In this document: positions 44,802-53,212 of the stretch, one piece after another
Numbering within the stretch: the stretch's first letter is position 1
Layout: each line of letters opens with the position of its first letter
DNA from: Kitasatospora sp. NBC_01266
GTDB taxonomy: Bacteria; Actinomycetota; Actinomycetes; Streptomycetales; Streptomycetaceae
DNA: 64,000 nucleotides
Assembly (NCBI RefSeq): GCF_036242395.1
Contig: NZ_CP108458.1
Span: 6,014,001 to 6,078,000, forward strand
Direction of reading: 5' to 3'
The notes under the pieces: generated by a model
Told to the model about the DNA's origin: nothing
Seen by the model: only the letters and a program-made list of their open reading frames with translations
The model's database searches: none
Position numbers and translations under genes: made by a program

Positions 44802-45658
44802 TGAAAAACATGCGCGAGCACCCGCGGGAGCAGGAGGCCGAGTCGGCCCCCGGCTTTCCGGTGCCCGCGACCTCGGCGGAAGTGCTGCTGGACGGCCATC
44901 GGGCGACCCGGGATCGGGTCGCTCGCTCGATCCTGGACCACGGTCCGTCCTCGGCGGCCGACCTGGCCAGCCGGCTCGGGCTGACCGCCGCGGCCGTCCG
45001 CCGCCACCTGGACGGGCTAGCCGCCGCCGGCCTGGTCGAGTCCCGCGAGCAGCGGGTCTACGGCAGCCGGGGCCGGGGCCGTCCCGCCAAGGTGTTCGCC
45101 CTGACCGAGTGCGGCCGGGACGCCTTCTACCAGGCCTACGACCAGCTCGCCGCCGACGCGCTGCGCTGGATCGCCGAGGCGGTCGGCGGCGGCAAGGCCG
45201 GCGAGGAGGCGGTCGCCGCCTTCGCCCGGGCCCGGTTCGGCAAGCAGGGCCAGAAGTACCTGAGCGCGCTGGAGCGGGCGGCTGCCGACCAGCGGACCGA
45301 GGCGCTCGCCGAGGCGCTGAGTGCCGACGGGTACGCTGCCACGGTGCGGCGCGTGCCGTCCGCCGCCTCGGCCGCCAAGGCCCCGGCCGGCGCCCAGCTC
45401 TGCCAGCACCACTGCCCGGTCGCGCACATCGCCGAGCAGTTCCCCCAGCTCTGCGAGGCGGAGACCGAGGTCTTCTCCCAGCTGCTGGGCACCCATGTGC
45501 AACGGCTGGCCACCATCGCCCACGGCGACGGGGTCTGCACCACCTATGTGCCGGCACCCGGTGCCGCACCGTCGCCCGCGCCGGGCACCGGTGCAGCGCC
45601 GACTGCCGGTACGACCACCGAAACACCGACTGCGCCTGCGCGGAGGAACCCCGCATGA
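44801..45658 (+). CDS. sufR: SufR-type iron-sulfur-sensing transcriptional repressor
   Basis: A 285-residue helix-turn-helix regulator heading the suf operon. The winged helix (SSAADLASRLGLTAAAVRRHLDGL, from about residue 50) is followed by the basic wing RGRGRPAKVF. The C-terminal part carries cysteines in LCQHHCPVAHIAEQF and FPQLCEAE, expected to hold the iron-sulfur cluster that switches DNA binding. The last 35 residues are a Pro/Ala/Thr tail. In other actinobacteria cluster-loaded SufR represses the operon. GTG 44801 has no ribosome site, suggesting a leaderless message; ATG 44810 is an alternative. It overlaps sufB by four bases. Confidence 0.93.
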   Translation: MKNMREHPREQEAESAPGFPVPATSAEVLLDGHRATRDRVARSILDHGPSSAADLASRLGLTAAAVRRHLDGLAAAGLVESREQRVYGSRGRGRPAKVFALTECGRDAFYQAYDQLAADALRWIAEAVGGGKAGEEAVAAFARARFGKQGQKYLSALERAAADQRTEALAEALSADGYAATVRRVPSAASAAKAPAGAQLCQHHCPVAHIAEQFPQLCEAETEVFSQLLGTHVQRLATIAHGDGVCTTYVPAPGAAPSPAPGTGAAPTAGTTTETPTAPARRNPA

Positions 45659-47070
45659 CTGACACCGTTTCCCACCCGGAGCTCGAAGGTCTGGGCACCT
45701 ACGAGTACGGCTGGTCGGACCCCGACGCGGCCGGCTCGGTGGCCAAGCGCGGCCTGAGCGAAGAGGTCGTCCGCGACATCTCGGCGAAGAAGTCCGAGCC
45801 GGAGTGGATGCTCAAGCTGCGCCTCAAGGGCCTGAAGCTGTTCGCGAAGAAGCCCATGCCGACCTGGGGCTCCGACCTCTCGGGCATCGACTTCGACAAC
45901 ATCAAGTACTTCGTGCGCTCCACCGAGAAGCAGGCCGAGTCCTGGGAGGACCTGCCCGCCGACATCAAGGCGACCTACGACAAGCTCGGCATCCCGGAGG
46001 CCGAGAAGCAGCGTCTGGTCGCCGGTGTCGCCGCGCAGTACGAGTCCGAGGTCGTCTACCACCAGATCCGCGAGGACCTGGAGGAGCAGGGCGTGATCTT
46101 CCTCGACACGGACACCGCGCTGAAGCAGCACCCGGAGCTCTTCCAGGAGTACTTCGGCACCGTGATCCCGGTCGGCGACAACAAGTTCGCCTCGCTGAAC
46201 ACGGCGGTCTGGTCCGGCGGCTCGTTCATCTACGTGCCGAAGGGCGTGCGCGTGGACATCCCGCTGCAGGCCTACTTCCGGATCAACACCGAGAACATGG
46301 GCCAGTTCGAGCGGACGCTGATCATCGTCGACGAGGACGCCTACGTCCACTACGTCGAGGGCTGCACCGCGCCGATCTACTCCTCGGACTCGCTGCACAG
46401 CGCCGTGGTCGAGATCATCGTCAAGAAGGGCGGCCGCTGCCGCTACACGACCATCCAGAACTGGTCGAACAACGTCTACAACCTGGTCACCAAGCGCGCC
46501 GTGGCGTACGAGGGCGCGACCATGGAGTGGGTCGACGGCAACATCGGCTCCAAGGTCACCATGAAGTACCCGGCCGTCTACCTGATGGGCGAGCACGCCA
46601 AGGGCGAGACCCTGTCGATCGCCTTCGCGGGCGAGGGCCAGCACCAGGACGCCGGCGCCAAGATGGTGCACATGGCGCCGAACACCTCCTCCAACATCGT
46701 CTCCAAGTCGGTGGCGCGTGGCGGCGGTCGCACCTCCTACCGCGGTCTGATCGAGATCGGCGAGGGCTCCAAGGGCGCCAAGTCCAACGTGCTGTGCGAC
46801 GCGCTGCTGGTGGACACCGTCTCGCGTTCGGACACCTACCCGTACGTCGACGTCCGCGAGGACGACGTCTCGATGGGCCACGAGGCGACCGTCTCCAAGG
46901 TCAGCGAGGACCAGCTCTTCTACCTGATGAGCCGTGGCATGACCGAGTTCGAGGCGATGGCGATGATCGTGCGCGGCTTCGTCGAGCCGATCGCGCGTGA
47001 GCTGCCGATGGAGTACGCGCTCGAGCTCAACCGGCTGATCGAGCTGCAGATGGAGGGTTCCGTCGGCTGA
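45655..47070 (+). CDS. sufB: Fe-S cluster assembly protein SufB
   Basis: A 471-residue SufB, the scaffold subunit of the SufBCD complex on which new iron-sulfur clusters are built. Characteristic segments are the N-terminal EYGWSDPDAAG, SGGSFIYVPKGVRVDIPLQ (about residue 190), YVEGCTAPIYSSDSLHSAVVE (with the likely cluster cysteine), ATMEWVDGNIGSKVTMKYP and the C-terminal EATVSKVSEDQLFYLMSRG. Length and sequence are typical. ATG 45655 overlaps the sufR stop (ATGA), so repressor and scaffold are co-translated. Confidence 0.97.
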   Translation: MTDTVSHPELEGLGTYEYGWSDPDAAGSVAKRGLSEEVVRDISAKKSEPEWMLKLRLKGLKLFAKKPMPTWGSDLSGIDFDNIKYFVRSTEKQAESWEDLPADIKATYDKLGIPEAEKQRLVAGVAAQYESEVVYHQIREDLEEQGVIFLDTDTALKQHPELFQEYFGTVIPVGDNKFASLNTAVWSGGSFIYVPKGVRVDIPLQAYFRINTENMGQFERTLIIVDEDAYVHYVEGCTAPIYSSDSLHSAVVEIIVKKGGRCRYTTIQNWSNNVYNLVTKRAVAYEGATMEWVDGNIGSKVTMKYPAVYLMGEHAKGETLSIAFAGEGQHQDAGAKMVHMAPNTSSNIVSKSVARGGGRTSYRGLIEIGEGSKGAKSNVLCDALLVDTVSRSDTYPYVDVREDDVSMGHEATVSKVSEDQLFYLMSRGMTEFEAMAMIVRGFVEPIARELPMEYALELNRLIELQMEGSVG

Positions 47071-47146
47071 CGTCCTGTCTTTCGAGGCAAGGCAGTAGCC
47101 GTCCGGTCCCGCCCACACTTTGAGGAAGAGAGCAACACGAACAGCC

Positions 47147-48382
47147 ATGGCTGACACGCCCAAGAACACCGCCGGCTCCACCACCGCCGGGTCGATCGAG
47201 GTTGGTACCGCCGGCGCCGGCGCGCAGCTGGCCGGCCCCGGCACCGGCCGGGCCGCCGTGCAGCAGCCGATCGACGCCCGCGTCGCGGTCAAGCCCTCGT
47301 ACGACGTGAACGACTTCCCGGTGCCCACCGGCCGCGAGGAGGACTGGCGGTTCACCCCGCTGCACCGCCTGGCCGGTCTGCACGACGGCACCGCGGCCGC
47401 CGCGGCCGCCGGTGAGGACAAGGTCGAGTTCTCGCTGCCCGAGGGCGTCACCGCCGACCTGGTCGGCCGTGACGACGAGCGGCTCGGCAAGGCCGGCAAG
47501 CCGGTCGACCGGGTCGCCGCGCAGGCGTTCAGCGCGTTCGAGCAGGCGCTGGTGGTCACCGTCCCCAAGGACGCGGTGCTCACCGAGCCGGTGAAGATCG
47601 ACGTGCACGGCGAGGGCGGCGTCAGGTTCGCGCACGTGGTCATCGACGTCAAGCCGTTCGCCGAGGCCGTCGTGGTGCTGAACCACACCGGCACCGGCGT
47701 CCGGGCCGCGAACGTCGAGCTGCTGGTCGGCGACGGCGCCAAGCTCACCTTCGTCTCGGTCCAGGACTGGGACCGCGACGCGGTGCACGCCACCCAGCAG
47801 AGCGCGCTGGTCGGTCGCGACGCCTCGTTCAAGTCCGTGGTGGTCACCTTCGGCGGCGACCTGGTGCGGATCCACCCCCGGGTCACCTACGCGGCCCCCG
47901 GTGGCGAGGCCGAGCTCTTCGGCCTCTACTTCGCGGACGCCGGCCAGCACCTGGAGCACCGCCTGCAGATCGACCACGACACCCCGCACTGCCGGTCCAA
48001 CGTGGTCTACAAGGGCGCCCTGCAGGGCCAGGACGCGCACGCGGTCTGGGTCGGCGACGTGCTGATCCGCGCCGCCGCCGAGGGCACCGACACCTACGAG
48101 CACAACCGCAACCTGGTGCTCACCGACGGCGCCCGGGTCGACTCGATCCCGAACCTGGAGATCGAGACCGGCGAGATCGTCGGTGCCGGCCACGCCTCGG
48201 CCACCGGCCGCTTCGACGACGAGCAGCTCTTCTACCTGCAGTCCCGCGGCATCCCGCAGGAGGAGGCCCGCCGCCTGGTGGTGCGCGGCTTCTTCGCGGA
48301 GCTGGTGCAGCAGATCGGGGTCGCCGAGATCCACGACCAGCTGATGGAGAAGATCGAGGCCGAGCTGGCAGGCGTGGCATGA
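47147..48382 (+). CDS. sufD: Fe-S cluster assembly protein SufD
   Basis: A 411-residue SufD, the second subunit of the SufBCD scaffold. It has PTGREEDWRFTPLHRLAGL near residue 65 and the C-terminal ATGRFDDEQLFYLQSRGIPQ shared with SufB, ending in the helix EIHDQLMEKIEAEL. ATG 47147 is chosen by homology; the nearest purine run (GAGGAAGAGAG) is about 17 bases upstream, which is long. A TTG at 47120 would extend it by nine residues. It overlaps the Rieske gene by four bases. Confidence 0.95.
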   Translation: MADTPKNTAGSTTAGSIEVGTAGAGAQLAGPGTGRAAVQQPIDARVAVKPSYDVNDFPVPTGREEDWRFTPLHRLAGLHDGTAAAAAAGEDKVEFSLPEGVTADLVGRDDERLGKAGKPVDRVAAQAFSAFEQALVVTVPKDAVLTEPVKIDVHGEGGVRFAHVVIDVKPFAEAVVVLNHTGTGVRAANVELLVGDGAKLTFVSVQDWDRDAVHATQQSALVGRDASFKSVVVTFGGDLVRIHPRVTYAAPGGEAELFGLYFADAGQHLEHRLQIDHDTPHCRSNVVYKGALQGQDAHAVWVGDVLIRAAAEGTDTYEHNRNLVLTDGARVDSIPNLEIETGEIVGAGHASATGRFDDEQLFYLQSRGIPQEEARRLVVRGFFAELVQQIGVAEIHDQLMEKIEAELAGVA

Positions 48383-48729
48383 GCGAGCGCAGCGAGCGAG
48401 CTACCAACGCTGTATATGTGCGTGTCTGTTCGCTGAACGAGCTGGGCGAGGACTCGCCCAAGCGCGTCGAGCTCGGCGGCGGTCTGGCGATCTCGATCGT
48501 GCGCACCGAGGGGGAGGTGTTCGCGATCAACGACATCTGCTCGCACGCGAACGTCTCGCTCTCCGAGGGCGAGGTCGAGGACTGCCGGATCGAGTGCTGG
48601 CTGCACGGCTCCACGTTCGACCTGCGCACCGGCAAGCCCTCGGGACTGCCCGCCACCCGGCCGGTCCCCGTTTACCCCGTAAAGATCGAAGGGGACGATG
48701 TGCTCGTCTCCGTCACCCAGGAGTCCTGA
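48379..48729 (+). CDS. Rieske-type ferredoxin of the suf operon
   Basis: A 116-residue Rieske [2Fe-2S] protein like the ferredoxin subunit of non-heme dioxygenases. Ligands are CSHANV (about residue 54) and CWLHGS (about 74). It is placed between sufD and sufC, as in other streptomycetes, so it probably supplies electrons during cluster assembly; this is contextual. The N-terminus MSERSER comes from a GAGCGAGCGCAGCGAGCGAG repeat that recurs in actinobacterial genomes and may not be functional. The first conserved residues are VYVRVCSLNEL. ATG 48379 overlaps sufD by ATGA. Confidence 0.92.
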   Translation: MSERSERATNAVYVRVCSLNELGEDSPKRVELGGGLAISIVRTEGEVFAINDICSHANVSLSEGEVEDCRIECWLHGSTFDLRTGKPSGLPATRPVPVYPVKIEGDDVLVSVTQES

Positions 48730-48731
48730 GC

Positions 48732-49496
48732 ATGGCAACCCTTGAAATCCGTGACCTGCACGTCTCCGTCGAAACCGAGAGCGGCCCCCGCGAGATCCTG
48801 CGCGGCGTCGACCTGACGGTGAAGCAGGGCGAGACCCACGCCATCATGGGCCCCAACGGCTCCGGCAAGTCCACCCTGGCCTACACCCTGGCCGGGCACC
48901 CGAAGTACACCGTCACCGGTGGCGAGGTGCTGCTGGACGGCGAGGACGTGCTCGCCATGTCGGTGGACGAGCGCGCCCGGGCCGGCGTCTTCCTGGCCAT
49001 GCAGTACCCGGTCGAGGTCCCCGGCGTCTCGGTCTCCAACTTCCTGCGCACCGCCGCCACCGCGATCCGCGGCGAGGCGCCGAAGCTGCGCCTGTGGGTG
49101 AAGGAGGTCAAGGAGGCCATGGCCGCGCTCCAGATGGACCCGGCCTTCGCCGAGCGCAACGTCAACGAGGGCTTCTCCGGCGGCGAGAAGAAGCGCCACG
49201 AGATCCTCCAGCTCGAGCTGCTCAAGCCGAAGATCGCGATCCTCGACGAGACCGACTCCGGTCTGGACGTCGACGCGCTGCGCCAGGTCTCCGAGGGCAT
49301 CAACCGGGTCGCCTCCTCCGGTGAGGTCGGCACCCTGCTGGTCACCCACTACACCCGCATCCTGCGGTACATCAAGCCCGACTACGTCCACGTCTTCTCG
49401 GCCGGGCGGATCGTCGAGTCCGGCGGCGCCGAGCTCGCCGACAAGCTGGAGAACGAGGGCTACGAGGCTTACGTGAAGGGTGGCGCTTCCGAGTGA
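48732..49496 (+). CDS. sufC: Fe-S cluster assembly ATPase SufC
   Basis: A 254-residue ABC-type ATPase that powers the SufBCD scaffold; it is soluble, not a transporter. Walker A is GPNGSGKSTLAYT (about residue 37), the SufC-specific VFLAMQYPVEVPGVS follows, the signature is EGFSGGEKKRHEI and Walker B is KIAILDETDSGLDVDA. The switch histidine lies in LLVTHYTRIL. ATG 48732 is two bases after the Rieske stop. The last codons overlap sufS. Confidence 0.97.
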   Translation: MATLEIRDLHVSVETESGPREILRGVDLTVKQGETHAIMGPNGSGKSTLAYTLAGHPKYTVTGGEVLLDGEDVLAMSVDERARAGVFLAMQYPVEVPGVSVSNFLRTAATAIRGEAPKLRLWVKEVKEAMAALQMDPAFAERNVNEGFSGGEKKRHEILQLELLKPKIAILDETDSGLDVDALRQVSEGINRVASSGEVGTLLVTHYTRILRYIKPDYVHVFSAGRIVESGGAELADKLENEGYEAYVKGGASE

Positions 49497-50767
49497 CGAT
49501 CATTCATCCCGGCTCGACGCTGACGGGTCTGCTCGACACCGACGCGATCCGCAAGGACTTCCCGATCCTGCAGCGCGTGCTGCACGACGGCAAGCCCCTG
49601 GTCTACCTGGACAACGCGGCCACCTCGCAGAAGCCGCGCCAGGTGCTGGACGCGCTCTCGGCGTACTACGAGCAGCACAACGCCAACGTCCACCGCGGTG
49701 TGCACGTGCTGGCCGAAGAGGCCACCGCGCTGTACGAGGGCGCCCGGGACAAGGTCGCGGCGTTCATCAACGCGCCCAGCCGGGACGAGGTGATCTTCAC
49801 CAAGAACGCCTCGGAGTCGCTCAACCTGGTCGCCAACATGCTCGGTTGGGCCGACGAGCCGTACCGCGTGGACGCGGACGCGGAGATCGTCATCACCGAG
49901 ATGGAGCACCACTCCAACATCGTGCCGTGGCAGCTGCTCTCGCAGCGCACCGGCGCGAAGCTGAAGTGGTTCGGGCTGACCGACGAGGGCCGGCTCGACC
50001 TGTCCGACATCGAGCAGCTGATCACCGAGAAGACGAAGATCGTCTCCTTCACGCTGGTCTCGAACCTGCTGGGCACGGTCAACCCGGTCGAGGCGATCGT
50101 CCGCCGCGCCCAGGACGTCGGCGCGCTGGTGCTGATCGACGCCTCGCAGGCGGCGCCGCACATGGTGCTGGACGTGCAGGCGCTGGAGGCCGACTTCGTC
50201 GCCTTCACCGGCCACAAGATGCTGGCGCCCACCGGCATCGGCGTGCTGTGGGGCCGTCAGGAACTCCTCGAGGACCTGCCGCCGTTCCTCGGCGGCGGCG
50301 AGATGATCGAGACCGTCACCATGGGCTCGTCCACCTACGCCCCGGCGCCGCACAAGTTCGAGGCCGGCACTCCGCCGATCGCCCAGGCGGTCGGGCTCGG
50401 CGCGGCCATCGACTACCTGTCCAACGTGGGCATGGAGAAGATCGCCGCCCACGAGCACGCGATCACCGAGTACGCGGTCGCCCGCCTGCAGGAGGTGCCG
50501 GACCTGCGGATCATCGGCCCGCGCACGGCCGTGGACCGCGGTGCGGCGATCTCCTTCGTGCTCGGCGACATCCACCCGCACGACGTGGGCCAGGTGCTGG
50601 ACGAGCAGGGCATCGCGGTGCGCGTCGGCCACCACTGCGCCCGCCCGGTCTGCCTGCGGTACGGGGTTCCGGCCACCACCCGGGCGTCGTTCTACCTGTA
50701 CTCGACGCCGGGCGAGGTCGATCTGCTGATCGACGGCCTGCACCACGTCCGCAACTTCTTCGGCTGA
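49493..50767 (+). CDS. sufS: cysteine desulfurase SufS
   Basis: A 424-residue PLP-dependent cysteine desulfurase of the group II (SufS/CsdA) type, releasing sulfur from cysteine as an enzyme persulfide. It has YLDNAATSQKP (about residue 37), NVHRGVHVLAEEAT, VTEMEHHSN-like ITEMEHHSNIVPW, the PLP lysine in AFTGHKMLAPTGIG (about residue 243) and the catalytic cysteine in VGHHCARPVCLRYG (about 385). GTG 49493 overlaps the sufC stop. The partner SufU follows 15 bases downstream. Confidence 0.97.
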   Translation: MTIIHPGSTLTGLLDTDAIRKDFPILQRVLHDGKPLVYLDNAATSQKPRQVLDALSAYYEQHNANVHRGVHVLAEEATALYEGARDKVAAFINAPSRDEVIFTKNASESLNLVANMLGWADEPYRVDADAEIVITEMEHHSNIVPWQLLSQRTGAKLKWFGLTDEGRLDLSDIEQLITEKTKIVSFTLVSNLLGTVNPVEAIVRRAQDVGALVLIDASQAAPHMVLDVQALEADFVAFTGHKMLAPTGIGVLWGRQELLEDLPPFLGGGEMIETVTMGSSTYAPAPHKFEAGTPPIAQAVGLGAAIDYLSNVGMEKIAAHEHAITEYAVARLQEVPDLRIIGPRTAVDRGAAISFVLGDIHPHDVGQVLDEQGIAVRVGHHCARPVCLRYGVPATTRASFYLYSTPGEVDLLIDGLHHVRNFFG

Positions 50768-50782
50768 GGGTGTGACGCTGCC

Positions 50783-51235
50783 ATGAAGCTCGACTCCATG
50801 TACCAGGAGATCATCCTGGACCACTACCGCAACCCCCACGGCAAGGGCCTGCGGGACGGCGACGCCGAGGTCCACCACGTCAACCCCACCTGCGGTGACG
50901 AGATCACCCTGCGGGTGCGGCTGGACGGCCCGGTGGTCGCGGACGTCTCCTACGAGTCGCAGGGCTGCTCGATCAGCCAGGCCAGCGCTTCGGTGCTGAA
51001 CGACCTGGTGGTCGGAAAGCCGGTCGGCGAGGCCCAGGCGATCCAGGAGGCGTTCCTGGAACTGATGCAGAGCAAGGGCCAGGCCGAGGGCGACGAGGAG
51101 GTGCTGGAGGACGCGGTCGCGTTCGCCGGTGTCTCCAAGTACCCCGCCCGGGTCAAGTGCGCGCTGCTGAGCTGGATGGCCTGGAAGGACGCCACCGCGA
51201 AGGCGCTCGCCGAGCAGCCGGCCATCAACAACTGA
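50783..51235 (+). CDS. sufU: SufU zinc-dependent sulfurtransferase
   Basis: A 150-residue IscU-like protein of the SufU type, which takes persulfide sulfur from SufS through a zinc-bound cysteine. It begins MYQEIILDHYRNPHGKG; the three cysteines lie in NPTCGDEIT (about residue 40), ESQGCSISQAS (about 66) and ARVKCALLSW (about 130), and the insertion between them is the one that distinguishes SufU from IscU. ATG 50783 is placed normally after sufS. Confidence 0.95.
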   Translation: MKLDSMYQEIILDHYRNPHGKGLRDGDAEVHHVNPTCGDEITLRVRLDGPVVADVSYESQGCSISQASASVLNDLVVGKPVGEAQAIQEAFLELMQSKGQAEGDEEVLEDAVAFAGVSKYPARVKCALLSWMAWKDATAKALAEQPAINN

Positions 51236-51263
51236 CTCCGAGCACGACGAGGACCGATTGAGC

Positions 51264-51671
51264 ATGAGTGACACCGAGGCCGGCACCCCGGCCCCCCAGT
51301 CGGACGCCCAGTCCGACGCCCAGCCCGAGGGCCCGACCGTCATCGTCGGCACCACCGCCGGCACCGTCTCCGTCGAGGACCTCACCGAGGCCCTGATGGA
51401 CGTGGTCGACCCCGAGCTCGGCATCGACGTGGTCAACCTGGGCCTGATCTACGGCATCCACATCGACGAGTCCGATGTGGCGACCATCGACATGACCCTC
51501 ACCTCGGCGGCCTGCCCGCTGACCGACGTCATCGAGGACCAGGCCAAGACCGCGACCGACGGTCTGGTTCAGGACCTGCGGATCAACTGGGTCTGGATGC
51601 CGCCGTGGGGCCCGGACAAGATCACCGACGACGGGCGCGAGCAGCTGCGGGCGTTGGGCTTCAACGTCTGA
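51264..51671 (+). CDS. sufT: MIP18/DUF59-family Fe-S assembly protein (SufT)
   Basis: A 135-residue protein of the DUF59/MIP18 family, found at the end of suf operons and involved in maturing iron-sulfur proteins. After an acidic, Gln/Ser-rich N-terminal tail (about 40 residues) it has VVDPELGIDVVNLGLIYGI and the conserved TLTSAACPLTDVIEDQ with one cysteine, then WVWMPPWGPDKIT. The ATG at 51264 has GAGGA ten bases upstream; a TTG two codons earlier is less likely. It closes the suf operon, followed by a terminator. Confidence 0.9.
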   Translation: MSDTEAGTPAPQSDAQSDAQPEGPTVIVGTTAGTVSVEDLTEALMDVVDPELGIDVVNLGLIYGIHIDESDVATIDMTLTSAACPLTDVIEDQAKTATDGLVQDLRINWVWMPPWGPDKITDDGREQLRALGFNV

Positions 51672-51699
51672 GGCACTCGACCGAGCCGCGTCAACGCCG

Positions 51700-51743
51700 C
51701 TGCCGCGTGGGTCGCCCCTTCGGGGGAATGATCCACGCGGCAG
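51700..51743 (+). terminator. terminator of the suf operon
   Basis: 11-bp perfect stem CTGCCGCGTGG (51700-51710) with CCACGCGGCAG (51733-51743), plus an inner CCCCTTCGGGG hairpin. Confidence 0.75.
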
Positions 51744-51801
51744 TGGTGTATCCGCCTACCCTGGGCAATGCTGAGCCCGCGACCGTGGAGGGAGTGCCGA
51801 G

Positions 51802-52461
51802 GTGTCCGTAGCTGCGATCGCGCATTACATGCTGCCCGATTCCCCGTATGCGTTGTGGGTGCGGGGCGAGCTGGCCGATCATCTGCACCTGTCGAAGGAC
51901 GGCACGCGGGTGGAGGTGATCGGAGGGGAGATGTTCGTGTCACCTGCGCCTGCCTTCGCGCACGCCGGGATCATCGCGACCATCCAGCGGGTGGTCGACG
52001 GTCGGGGATTTGTCGACCCTCAGTTCCCCTGGCGGAGCATGCAGATGCTCGGCCTCGACATGGTTGAGTTGGGCGACGGATACATCCCCGACCTTCTCGT
52101 CTTTCACGTCGACACCGAGACCAGGGCCTGGTCGGAGGACGCCAGGTTCCTCACCCCCCACCAGGTTGAGCTGGTCGTCGAAGTGACGTCGAAGTCGAAC
52201 GCCCACAATGACCGCGAGCCGGTGGTCGGCCGTCGGGCTCGCGGTACCAGGTGGAGCGGCTACGCCCGCGCGGGGATCGCGCACTACCTGTTGATCGACC
52301 GCGATCCGAAGCAGCCGCAGATCACTCTCCACGGCAACCCGGATCGGTTCGCCGGGCGCTACGAGGAGCTGCTGACCTGGAAGTTCGGCGAGCTGGTGCA
52401 GCTGCCCGAGCCCTTGGGCTTCGAGTTCCGCACCGACCTCTGGCGTCCCTGGGAGGACTGA
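51802..52461 (+). CDS. Uma2-family (DUF820) putative nuclease-fold protein
   Basis: A 219-residue protein of the Uma2/DUF820 family, which has a restriction-endonuclease-like fold and is widespread in streptomycetes, often in many copies. The fold is visible in RVEVIGGEMFVSP (about residue 36), YIPDLLVFHVD (about 93) and VELVVEVTSKSNAHNDR (about 115-131), holding the Asp and Glu-x-x/Lys residues of the nuclease site, then YARAGIAHYLLIDRDP. No cellular role is firmly known. GTG 51802 follows GGAGGGAG. It abuts the methyltransferase gene tail-to-tail, with stops meeting at 52461/52462. Confidence 0.88.
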   Translation: MSVAAIAHYMLPDSPYALWVRGELADHLHLSKDGTRVEVIGGEMFVSPAPAFAHAGIIATIQRVVDGRGFVDPQFPWRSMQMLGLDMVELGDGYIPDLLVFHVDTETRAWSEDARFLTPHQVELVVEVTSKSNAHNDREPVVGRRARGTRWSGYARAGIAHYLLIDRDPKQPQITLHGNPDRFAGRYEELLTWKFGELVQLPEPLGFEFRTDLWRPWED

Positions 52462-53208
52462 TCAGGAGGTCGGATCCAGGTGCCGCCAGCGCACCGGGTC
52501 GAAGCCGGTGGCCGGTTGGGCAGTCGGGCGGGGTGGTGCGCGGTGGTCGGTGCAGTCCAGGACGAGGGCCTCGTTGCCGCCGGGCTGGAACTCGTAGTCG
52601 ACCCGTCGCAGTCGGGTCGGGATGCCGTGGTCGGCCAGTTCCGCGCGCAGGTGGTCGAGGGCGGGGTAGCGCTGGTCGGTGGTGTGCAGTAGGAGTGGGA
52701 AGAGCCGCACCTGGTGGCGGGCCACCCGGGCCAGTTCGAGCAGGGCGGTCAGGTGGAAGGCCTCGTCGAGGCGGGCGCCGTAGGAGAACAGCAGGTGTGA
52801 GCTGAGCACCAGGTCGAAGGAGCGGTCGGCGAAGGGCAGTCGGGGCAGCGAGCCGGCGAGGTAGCGGTGCGGGTGCGCGGTGAGATCGGCGGCGAAGGTG
52901 CGCGCGGCCCGGGTGCGCAGCTCGGTGTAGCGGTCGACGTCGCCGAACCAACTCCAGACGAAGCTCGACGCGTTCGCCGCGACGAACGCGTGTTTGTGTT
53001 CGATCTCGCGCAGCACCAGCTCCCCCAACTGCGCCCGGCCGGAGCCGTACTGGGGGTCGACGGCGACGGCGTCGGTACCGCGGGCCCCGGCCAGGGCGAC
53101 GAAGCTCGCCGCCCCGCCCGGGCAGTCCAGCACGCGCAGGGTGAGGTCGTGGTCCGAGAGCGCGAACATCGCGCGGTACTCGTCGAAGGAGCGGGCACTG
53201 ACCAGCAT
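52462..53208 (-). CDS. SAM-dependent methyltransferase of the NRPS operon
   Basis: A 248-residue class I methyltransferase. The SAM-binding motif I is LRVLDCPGGAASFVALA (about residues 24-40), motif II TDAVAVDPQYG, and the post-motif region LPFADRSFDLVLSSHLLF (about 122-140) is typical. It would methylate an N, O or C of a small molecule; the acceptor cannot be read. It is the last gene of the seven-gene biosynthetic operon, 4 bases after the SDR stop. If the pathway makes a diamino acid, N-methylation is one option; O-methylation of a hydroxyl added by a dioxygenase is another. Confidence 0.85.
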   Translation of the reverse strand: MLVSARSFDEYRAMFALSDHDLTLRVLDCPGGAASFVALAGARGTDAVAVDPQYGSGRAQLGELVLREIEHKHAFVAANASSFVWSWFGDVDRYTELRTRAARTFAADLTAHPHRYLAGSLPRLPFADRSFDLVLSSHLLFSYGARLDEAFHLTALLELARVARHQVRLFPLLLHTTDQRYPALDHLRAELADHGIPTRLRRVDYEFQPGGNEALVLDCTDHRAPPRPTAQPATGFDPVRWRHLDPTS

Positions 53209-53212
53209 CCGA

